Part shown: piece after piece, positions 54,735-64,000 of the stretch
Layout of the letters: every line of letters begins with the position of its first letter
How positions within the stretch are numbered: the first letter of the stretch is position 1
Assembly: GCF_048544455.1 (NCBI RefSeq)
Contig: NC_133532.1
Span: forward strand, 20,834,948-20,898,947
Direction: 5' to 3'
DNA: 64,000 nt
From: Silene latifolia
Taxonomy: Eukaryota; Streptophyta; Magnoliopsida; Caryophyllales; Caryophyllaceae
Position numbers and translations under genes: made by a program
The notes under the pieces: model-generated
What the model saw: the letters and a program-made list of their open reading frames with translations, nothing else
Databases searched by the model: none
Told to the model about the DNA's origin: nothing

Positions 54735-56485
54735 TGTTAGATTCATTAATCTCATAAGTTTACATATTCATATATGAATTAATTTATTTAGTCATAAAAT
54801 AAATGCTAGATCTTATGCATGCAAACTAAAACAAGATAAGAGAAGAAATCGTCTATCTTATTGATGTGAACATTATTTGCGCACATTTAGTCCCCTAATT
54901 GAACCTATTTTGCATACTTTTATAACATTTCATGACCATTTTATCCATCAAATCCTTCATATTTGCTTTCCTAGTGCATTTTCTATGTTTTGTAGGAAAG
55001 GAGATAATAAGGCGGAAATTCCCGTCTTTCATGCATATTTGGAAGCTTGTTGACGATATTTGATGGACTAAGTATGAAGAGGAGGCAAGAATGATGACCA
55101 AGGAAGAAGAAATAAAGAGTATATAGAAGCATCTTAGGCTTAAAAGCAAAAAGAAAGGGAATAGCAGCTCAACCCGCGCGGGTCAAGCCTATCTGGAGCA
55201 GGATACTGATGAACCCGCTCGGATCAATTTCAACCCGCTCGGGTTGAAGCTCTGGACGCTCGTTTTCAGCTCGGGACGGGCGTATTCCTGGACAGAAAGT
55301 CTTCCCTTGCTACGTGAACCATAATCCGCGCGTATTTCTTTTGAGACTAGCGTTTCCCTGCTTAAAACTCAAAAGTGTAATTACTATTTTACCCTTGCTT
55401 AACCTAATGATGCTCTATTATATATACCCCATTTGTAATAATCAAACCATCAAGTTTTCATTAGGTTAAATCAATCCTTCCTTAGATTAGATTAGGAGTA
55501 GATTAGAATAGATTATCATTTAATCTTTCCACAAATTACACATTAATCTTTCCTTAATTATTGTTCAAGTTTATTATTGAGTAATTCAAGTTTATTATTG
55601 GGTAATTAGAAGATTATTGGGTTTATTGGGAGATTGACAACCTTCCATCAATCATCAAGTTCTTCTATTATTCTTTGCATTATTATTATTGGAATCTCCA
55701 TAGGTATAATTCTCTTAATCCTTGTTTTAATTATTGTTAATCTTTCTTACTTGTTCATCATGTTTGGCTTTGTTAGTATGATTGACAACCTTATTAACAT
55801 GTTAAACATGATCATGAGTGAGTAGTTACTTAGCTAGGATTAATGGGTAATTAGGGGAAATAAACATGGGGAATGATTCATGCTTAATCTAATATGCTTC
55901 CATAATTAATTTGCTTGCTTGTTGTGATTTCAACTTATGCACATGTTATGTTTGATGAAATGCTAAGCCTATGAATCCTTGTATTTACAACCATCACTTA
56001 TCTTTTGAATGAGACTTGTAAGACATAAACCAACTCGAGTCTCATTAGACTATGCATATAGTTGGATAGGGAGGATTAAGTCGACTTGTAGGTGTTGTAC
56101 AATCTAATTGATTCGGCTCCGGGACCCAAACTTTCCTAGGATTGTAAGATATAAACCAACTCGATCCATCACAACAATAATTGCTTGCATCTAGTAGGAA
56201 ACATGTTTGTATGATCAACTCCCAAGAATCCCTTATGAACCCATGATATCCTAGCACTTTTAATCAATTGTTTACATCTTTCCTTTTGTTGCTTGTTTAT
56301 TGCTTTTATTAGATTAGAATCATCAACCCATTATAATTGTGACAACCCCAAGCACAACCATAATTAGATTGAATAATTTGAGTAACCACCGTCCCATGGA
56401 TCGACCTCGACTTACCACTAACTAGTTGTATGTTGAGTATTATAAATGTGTTTGATTGGATGCGACCCGACGATATCACCCATCA
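54735..56485 (+). repeat. 5' LTR of the Athila-like element
   Basis: Begins TGTTAGATTC and ends CACCCATCA. TATATATA lies at 55428-55435. Upstream are CG-rich palindromes ACCCGCGCGGGT (55172), ACCCGCTCGGAT (55213) and AACCCGCTCGGGTT (55232). A 63-codon hydrophobic frame at 55634 is repeated in the 3' LTR but has no sign of being a gene. Confidence 0.85.
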
Positions 56486-56488
56486 AAA

Positions 56489-56506
56489 TGGCGCCGTTTC
56501 CGGGGA
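56489..56506 (+). other. PBS of the Athila-like element (tRNA-Asp type)
   Basis: TGGCGCCGTTTCCGGGGA, starting 3 bases after the LTR. It differs from the tRNA-Asp complement (as I recall it) by one base. Confidence 0.82.
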
Positions 56507-56546
56507 CGGTGTTGTTTATTTGAATTGTTCTTTTGTCTAGTTTTAG

Positions 56547-57632
56547 TTGTGCTTCTTTTTCTTGAGTTTTATTGTACTTGTTCTATTTCACATGCTCAAC
56601 ATGTCAACATTCACTTTTTGGCAATATGAAAATAAATCATTTGATAAATATGTTGCAGGATTTGAAGATTATATGACTCATGCTTGGCATCATGGTTTTA
56701 CTCTTTCAAATTATGAAGCATGTTGTGTTGTTTATAATGGCGTAAACCTTGAAACCCGCAACTTGGCATTTCACTTGAGTGGTGGTAGGATTTGTGAGAT
56801 GAGTTGTGAGTAATTTTTGGAATTTGTTGAGTTCATGACCATTCATTGTCTTAAGCAAATTATACATGACATCTTTGAGAGTGCCAAGGAAGGTATGGAA
56901 GCGATAAAAATCACATTTCAAAAATTCATTGAGGAAAACTATGATGAAAATGAGATTTATGAGGATGAGAAACCTTTCTACAACCTTGAGTCAACCTACT
57001 ATGCCCATAAAATTACCCCACCTTGGGAAGATGGAGTGCTAGATGAGGAGAGTGATGATGGGGAGGAGTACATTCTTGATTGTGAAACTAATGCTTGGAT
57101 GCCATCATCCTACTCTTCTTGTGTTTCAATGAACTCAATCTCCATGGAATTTGATGTTAATGGGCAAAGTGAGAATGATATGGATGTGAGCTTGAGAGAA
57201 AACTCACCCTTTGAGGATGACATATTTGAGGGAGACAATTGTGTTGAGCTTGGCGAGCCTTGCTATGACAACCCCTTTGATAATGGACCTTGTTGGTATG
57301 AGGAATATGATGAGGACATTTGGGAACCTCAAATAGACACCCTTAAAATCACTTTGGATGATAATGAGAGTACTTGCATTGAATGTGGTGATTTTGACTA
57401 TTTGAAGGATGAGTTGAGTGAATTGCCAACCAACTACCCATTTCATGTTCCTTCCATCCATCATTTTTCTTATGATTTTTGTCATAATATTCTTGACATG
57501 CTTGTTCGGTCTTTTACTTGGGCATTTTTCAATTACATAATCTTGTGTTGCTATGCATGCCTATTAATGTCCCACTCCCAAGAATTTGACCGACTTCTAC
57601 GTGCTTTGAGTGCTAGTGATGATTTTCCATGA
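56547..57632 (+). pseudogene. Short gag-like frame with one in-frame stop
   Basis: One reading frame runs from 56547 to 57632 with a TAA at 56811-56813. The part before the stop resembles the middle of Athila gag (FWQYENKSF, HHGFTLSNYEACCVVYNGVN, GGRICEMS); the part after it continues with FLEFVEFMT. The rest is acidic (many Asp/Glu), unlike gag, and ends with a hydrophobic segment (FNYIILCCYACLLM). A start at MSTFTFW (56598) is plausible. If the stop is ignored this would be a capsid fragment joined to an acidic tail of unknown role. Confidence 0.6.
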
Positions 57633-57913
57633 AATTGTTTATTGATAATCCTTGGTTTGATGGAGTTCCTTAATAACCATTAATTTGTATATATGCATTT
57701 AGTGTAGTTTTGCATTCATTTAATAAATTGCATGAGAGATGAAAGGGAGGGATCTCATATTTTAATTGAGTTTTTGAAAGAAATTAATGAAAATGAGAAG
57801 ATGAAAAATGTAAAGAAATGAAGAAAATGGAGAATTTGGGCTTGTGAGTAAGTTTGTTATCATGAGAAAGGTGTTGGGTCGAAATTTCCCAAAATATGCG
57901 CATCCCGAGACAA

Positions 57914-58079
57914 ATCCGAGCGGGTTGAAGAACAAGAAAAGAAGCAAAAGTTCTCTGACCAAGAATCCGCGCAGATTTTGAGAAAAATGCTCGTCTTCAC
58001 TGCCAACCCGAGCGGGTTCATTTCATCTGGAGCGGGTTCACTGTCAACCCGAGCGGGTTGAGTTTATCTGGAGCGGGTT
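57914..58079. repeat. Internal AACCCGAGCGGGTT array
   Basis: GCGGGTT cores at 58012, 58032, 58053 and 58073 (spacing 20, 21, 20), in units alternating AACCCGAGCGGGTT and CTGGAGCGGGTT, with one more at 57920. The same motif family occurs in the LTR U3 region at 55172-55245. Confidence 0.88.
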
Positions 58080-58085
58080 GACCCT

Positions 58086-59822
58086 GGAATTCCTCATTTT
58101 CTCTCATTTGGCTCGTGTCATGGCTATAAATGCTTCCTATCTACTATCTTCATCCCCTACAATGATTGTAAGAACCCTTTTCTTTCCCTATCTCTCATGT
58201 ATTGTTGGATTTATGTATTTGCCTCATGATTAAACCCCTTTCTTCCTACATTAGAAATAGTGTTTAAAATCGGTTTGGGGAGGTTAAACCATGAAGCAAC
58301 ATACATATATCATATAGTTTAGGCTTGCACTTATATTATATTTCATATTGCATTTACATTAGTTAATTCGTATAGTATAGTTTGCATTGTAATATATCTC
58401 ACATGATTAGATTAGTTTGCATTGTATTTATCTCACATGATTCATGTAGTTATTGGCATATAGACTAGAATTCATGCATAGTCACTAATGGCCAAACCTA
58501 TTCATTTCTACACTAGAAATAGTATTTAAATCGGTTTGGGGAGGTTTGATCATGGGTGACCATAGTTTACTAGAAATCATGCATATAGTATAGTTTAGAT
58601 TGTATTTAGAGCATGCATTCATATCATTGCATTTGTACTTTATTTCAAAAAATCAAAAAATTCAAAAACTTGTATTTCATTTTTATTCCTACTCCTACAT
58701 GTACATTGAGGACAATGTCCAAAATAAAGTGGGGATGGGAATTTATATTCCAAAAATGCATAAAAATTGAAAAATTTCGAAAAATCACAAAAATATGTCT
58801 TTTAATTTCATAAAAACAAAATCCATAAAAATTTAAAAATTTAAAAATTCCAAAAACATGTTCATTCCTTTTTATTATAAAATTGTATATATTATTTTGT
58901 ATATATTGTGTTTGTTCATCCTTGTTCACATTGATTGACTACGCCACATCCGAGACATGAGGATATTGAAGACCGCATGGTATGATCTTTCCAATCTCCT
59001 TTTTTTTCCTCTTTATGTTAATGACTATGTGGCTTTATTTTGATTGATGCGGAATAAACAATGTGAATTTAGGATTGCATTTAGAATATTTGGCATATTA
59101 GTTGGTAGAATCATATGCATTAGGATGTATATATGTTAGTTACATCATGGCATGTAGTTTGCATGTTAGAAAAATTTTGTGAAACCGTCTACTTGAGAAG
59201 CTTGACAAGTGTATATAGGCCCTAGTAGATGCTTTTTCTTCTTAAGACTTTGCTTGTTAGAATACTTGTAAAACACCCTAGGATGTGTCATGCTAGTATC
59301 CTTTGACCCATGGATTAAGGCCTAGTCAAGAGTACCTTGTGGTGTGATAACTCCTTGGCTACCGTTTATTCCAAGGTGACCCTTGAAACCATGCATCCAT
59401 CATCCATGTTCTACCATACATTTTGTCATCAAAGGGAATGGGCACAAAAATTATTCAAAATTTGAGTTCAAGCAATGAAATGAAATGTTAAAAAGTTTGC
59501 AAAATTGCATCAAAAGAAAAGAGGAGCAAAAATAGACTCCTAAAGCTTCAAATATAAGCACCCTCCCTACAAATGGGGTGAACTTGAAAATGTTAAAAAG
59601 AAAATGCAAAAAGTTGAAAAAGTTGTCAAGTGTTGAAATGCCAAAAATCAAAAAGAAATGGCAAGGAAGTGTTCTCAAATGTTATATGCCACAAGAAATT
59701 GGGGGGAAAAACAAACAACAAAAGCAAACTCCCAAAGTGAAACTCAAATATCTATTGATCCCTTTATCCATCGTATCCATTTTTGTGTATGGTAGAGAGG
59801 GGACGACCCTTCTTCTTGTTAC
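58086..59822. other. Non-coding 3' interior of the Athila-like element
   Basis: A/T-rich with repeats of the type GAAATAGT.TTTAAA.CGGTTTGGGGAGG (58257-58287 and 58506-58534) and Athila-like 3' blocks. No polypurine tract lies directly at the LTR; AGAGAGGGGACGAC is about 20 bp before it. No gene seen. Confidence 0.55.
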
Positions 59823-61573
59823 TGTTAGATTCATTAATCTCATAAGTTTACATATTCATATATGAATTAATTTATTTAGTCATAAAATAAATGCTAGATC
59901 TTATGCATGCAAACTAAAACAAGATAAGAGAAGAAATCGTCTATCTTATTGATGTGAACATTATTTGCGCACATTTAGTCCCCTAATTGAACCTATTTTG
60001 CATACTTTTATAACATTTCATGACCATTTTATCCGTCAAATCCTTCATATTTGCTTTCCTAGTGCATTTTATATGTTTTGTAGGAAAGGAGATAATAAGG
60101 CGGAAATTCCCGTCTTTCGTGCATATTTGGAAGCTTGTTGACGATATTTGATGGACTAAGTATGAAGAGGAGGCAAGAATGATGATCAAGGAAGAAGAAA
60201 TAAAGAGTATATAGAAGCATCTTAGGCTTAAAAGCAAAAAGAAAGGGAATAGCAGCTCAACCCGCGCGGGTCAAGCCTATTTGGAGCAGGATACTGATGA
60301 ACCCGCTCGGGTCAATTCAAACCCGCTCGGGTTGAAGCTCTGGACGCTCGTTTTCAGCTCGGGACGGGCCTGTTCCTGGACAGAAAGTCTTCCCTTGCTA
60401 CGTGAACCATAATACGCGCGTATTTCTTTTGAGACTAGCGTTTCCCTGCTTAAAACTCAAAAGTGTAATTACTATTTTACCCTTGCTTAACCTAATGATG
60501 CTCTATTATATATACCCCATTTGTAATAATCAAACCATCAAGTTTTCATTAGGTTAAATCAATCCTTCCTTAGATTAGATTAGGAGTAGATTAGAATAGA
60601 TTATCATTTAATCTTTCCACAAATTACACATTAATCTTTCCTTAGTTATTGTTCAAGTTTATTATTGAGTAATTCAAGTTTATTATTGGGTAATTAGAAG
60701 ATTATTGGGTTTATTGGGAGATTGACAACCTTCCATCAATCATCAAGTTCTTCTATTATTCTTTGCATTATTATTATTGGAATCTCCATAGGTATAATTC
60801 TCTTAATCCTTGTTTTAATTATTGTTAATCTTTCTTACTTGTTCATCATGTTTGGCTTTGTTAGTATGATTGACAACCTTATTAACATGTTAAACATGAT
60901 CATGAGTGAGTAGTTACTTAGCTAGGATTAATGGGTAATTAGGGGAAATAAACATGGGGAATGATTCATGCTTAATCTAATATGCTTCCATAATTAATTT
61001 GCTTGCTTGTTGTGATTTCAACTTATGCACATGTTATGTTTGATGAAATGCTAAGCCTATGAATCCTTGTATTTACAACCATCACTTATCTTTTGAATGA
61101 GACTTGTAAGACATAAACCAACTCGAGTCTCATTAGACTATGCATATAGTTGGATAGGGAGGATTAAGTCGACTTGTAGGTGTTGTACAATCTAATCGAT
61201 TCGGCTCCGGGACCCAAACCTTCCTAGGATTGTAAGATATAAACCAACTCGATCCATCACAACAATAATTACTTGCATCTAGTAGGAAACATGTTTGTAT
61301 GATCAACTCCCAAGAATCCCTTATGAACTCATGATATCCTAGCACTTTTAATCAATTGTTTACATCTTTCCTTTTGTTGCTTGTTTATTGCTTTTATTAG
61401 ATTAGAATCATCAACCCATTATAATTGTGACAACCCCAAGCACAACCATAATTAGATTGAATAATTTGAGTAACCACCGTCCCATGGATCGACCTCGACT
61501 TACCACTAACTAGTTGTATGTTGAGTATTATAAATGTGTTTGATTGGATATGACCCGACGACATCACCCATAA
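59823..61573 (+). repeat. 3' LTR of the Athila-like element
   Basis: Partner of 54735-56485, same length within a few bases. Ends CACCCATAA where the 5' LTR has CACCCATCA. Confidence 0.85.
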
Positions 61574-64000
61574 CTTACTTTGGGATTTCGGATATTAGGG
61601 CACCAACAAGATCTCTTTCTTGTTAGTTCTTGAGCTTCCTTATAATGGATGAACAAAAGGTCCAAAATAGAATCTCTCCCAAAATTATATACCCAAGGAA
61701 ATCCCTTAATAACTAATATTATTATGATCTAGTAATAATATAAGTCTTACTATAAAAATTGACACAAAAATATTTTGTATTTGCTCTTGAATATTTTCGG
61801 CCAAGAGGAGAGATTTGTGAGGTTTTATTTCTCTAAGTTTTCACATATTGTAGAGAGAAAAATAAGATTTCTTACACTAGAAATTATGTTATGAAGTAGA
61901 GAATGAATGATAGATGGAAAAACCCTCTATCTTTTCTTCTAAAAACCGGTGGGGTGGGAGAATAAAGGGGCCAATGCATGAGCTTTTGTTTTTCTCAAGA
62001 TCAACTAGGTATGCATGGCTAGAAATAAGGTTTTAATCATTGTGTTTTCCACTTAAAATAAAAACACAATATACACCTTAAACTCCCTCCAATTTTTGGC
62101 ACATTTAACATAAAATGGATGGTCCATTTTATTTTGTCATTTGTCAATTGTGACATGTTACTTGACATATGAAATTGTAATGTATTTTTTAACATATTAA
62201 AAATCAACATACTCATAAAATATGTCATATACAAAATCGACTAGTAATTCGTAATTACTTGTGCCAAAACGGTTTATCAAATTATAAATTACAATGTCTT
62301 GTATTTACAATAAATTATTCATTCAATTTCAATTTCAATTGTTTCGTAAACAATAATTTTATCTAAGTAATAAAACAATTCGATTACTTAGACCGTATCT
62401 AATTTAATCGAATTATAATAAGACACGTTAATCTCACTCACAAATCATCCGTCAATTTTAAGCAATTTAATTAACTCGTATCGGCATACGATTAATTAAA
62501 TAATCAATTAAGGGTATTTCCCTATAGGTATGACATAAGGGGATCAACTGATCACCACCGTCGCATGACAGTAATGTCAAACTCTAGTCAGCGAATCATT
62601 ACCGATATGTGTGGACCAGTTGACTGTAAAATATTACATCCCACATGTATTCTTAAAATGAGATTTAAACATGTGATCATCATGATCGACAGTTGTGATC
62701 GCATTATTGTCGGAGGACACATATTTCAACAATCTCCCACTTGTCCTCGACAAGTGTGCGTCACCAATTCTCTTGTCCTATTACTATCTCCCACTCAATG
62801 CAAGGTATCTTTCAGGTCGTACTTGCAAGTGATCATATCTAGAGTGGTTTCCTCGATCTGGAGAATAACTGATTGACCGGAATTATCTACCATAGATACC
62901 TTCCGAGCGTGGCCACGCATTTCCAGTACAGTATGGCCCTAAGATATTGTTATAACCCTTGACAAGGGGTGGACAATTCCTATCGCACTTATTCCCTTCG
63001 ACTAGCCACAGCCATCATAACCCAAAATATGCCCATTTGACCCATTTACGAAGGTCGTAGTAACATAAATCAAAGTTAATCTGAAACTGTGCCACCTTAG
63101 GCGAACAGTCTTTAGTCAAAAGAATCGACTCATTAGAATACTATAGTAGCTCTCGCCACGACCAGGCTATATAAATTTGCCAGAACTCTATAAGCGGTCA
63201 TTAGCCCGACAAAGTGTTCCTAACAGTCTGCCTATGTGATCGACTAGTCATCTCATATGACTCTATGGCACTTGAACTTGCCATCAATCGCATCACATTC
63301 TAGTCACTTTGAGACGTCACCTCATACAAGTGACTATGGGCAAATACTATGTTAATCCGAGTTCACTTTAACGGGGTTCAATTGTCTTTACAACCCGTTT
63401 GGATGTAACAAAGTAAAAAGTGAGTTAATAATAACTCAAACGACAAATGTGGACATCACATTCGGGTAGTCAATACCATATTACCACCTTGTGATGTATA
63501 TTATAAGTGTGTAAACACTAGTCGTTTGCAACATGAGTTTAACACACCATGTGTCCATGTGTTCAAACTCTTGAATTGCATTTTCCTTTATTTTCATGTT
63601 TGTCTTAAATAGCATGAATCTCACCAAGTACATATCAAGTTTCCCAAACTAGGTTTAGGTTCTTTACTTTGAGAGAACTTTCTTGTTGTTTATCACATAA
63701 CAAACGAATTATGGTGGACGACATAACTTACACTAATCAAGTGTTCTTCCAACTCATAATGTACCAGGTATATGTTTCGTAGAATCTTGCAACAATTGTC
63801 AAGATCATTAGCCTAGCGCTTCTCCTAAGTCCTAGTAAATTTGAAAATACTAGTTTTGAGTAACTTCTTACTATAACCAAGTTTCTTTTCAAAATTCTTA
63901 TTTCTCCTTTTAGCTTAAATAGCTTAGGATTTTCATAAATCCTTACGCGTTTTCGAACTTCAATATGTGCAACTTCTTGTCACATAACAGAGTGTTCTGT
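61574..64000 (-). mobile_element. 3' end of a Ty1/copia element (runs off right edge)
   Basis: On the minus strand the 3' LTR starts TGTTGAAATATG at 62731, directly after a polypurine tract AAGTGGGAGAT typical of copia. The LTR extends left to at least 61574, where the Athila-like element begins; its own outer end is not recognised. 62743-64000 is long 3' untranslated sequence with no coding frame, as in copia families with long 3' regions. Family not determined. Confidence 0.7.
62732..62742 (-). other. Polypurine tract of the right-edge copia element
   Basis: AAGTGGGAGAT on the minus strand, adjoining the LTR start TGTTGAAA. Confidence 0.75.

Larger units (their letters stand above)
54735..61573 (+). 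mobile_element. Athila-like non-autonomous gypsy element, 6.8 kb
   Basis: Two LTRs of about 1.75 kb (54735-56485 and 59823-61573) differ by about 20 bases by eye (about 1.1%). The PBS at 56489-56506 matches the tRNA-Asp site known for Athila with one change. The interior has a short gag-like frame with a stop, then Athila-type 3' sequence (CATTGAGGACAATGTCC near 58694; AAATTGGGGGGAAA near 59696). There is no protease, RT or integrase. A shared TTGTTAC before both LTRs leaves the start uncertain by 7 bp. Flanks are GTTAC (left) and CTTAC (right), not an exact TSD, and they belong to different elements. Confidence 0.82.

Noticed and set aside
55634..55825. 63-codon hydrophobic frame, identical at 60722-60913
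   Set aside because: Conservation is explained by both copies being in young LTRs; no domain and a simple composition of Ile, Leu and Ser.

Overview
The window looks like a transposon-rich stretch of a plant nuclear genome: AT-rich, with GT-AG introns and Ty3/gypsy, Ty1/copia, Helitron, hAT and MITE insertions nested in one another. It is a eudicot. A Caryophyllales host (for example Caryophyllaceae) is my guess, from the resemblance of the Tat-lineage LTRs to repeats I associate with Silene. That guess is not proven by anything here.

Two host genes are supported. A CSLC6-like xyloglucan glucan synthase lies on the plus strand (five exons, 15103-22274, 695 codons). A convergent intron-free XTNX-type TIR-NB-ARC-TPR gene lies on the minus strand (23281-26370). 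Everything else is mobile DNA, its debris, or spacer.

Layout: 1-5618 is the 5' part of a Tat-lineage gypsy element (minus strand) running off the left edge. 5619-14375 is a nested block: an RNase H pseudogene split by a solo LTR (6489-7714) and by a 4.9 kb Helitron (7806-12660). The Helitron itself contains a second Helitron (9813-12162), MITEs and a TRIM-like repeat. Part of this block is tandemly duplicated, and copy 2 carries a further solo-LTR-like insertion (12896-14289). 14438-14697 is a foldback MITE in the CSLC upstream region. An 8-bp-TSD hAT MITE sits in CSLC intron 4 (19356-20015) and another at 27989-28399. 28787-47737 is a non-coding gypsy-like element with 5-bp TSD AATTT, whose 3' LTR was hit by a complete Sirevirus-type copia element (29793-41498, TSD GATCT). 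48460-54734 is a second, decayed Tat element. 54735-61573 is an Athila-like element with two near-identical LTRs. 61574-64000 is the 3' end of another copia element.

The most interesting pattern is regulatory. Several unrelated LTR families here carry short CG-containing palindromes repeated at about 20 bp spacing, 40 to 260 bp upstream of a TATA box: CTCGATCGAG in two families, CCCCGATCGGGG in a third, ACCCGCTCGGGT in a fourth. In two families the same motif array appears again inside the element. Two gypsy families also share an identical 15-bp stretch over the TATA box. This looks like convergent or exchanged U3 enhancer architecture that the standard feature types do not explain.
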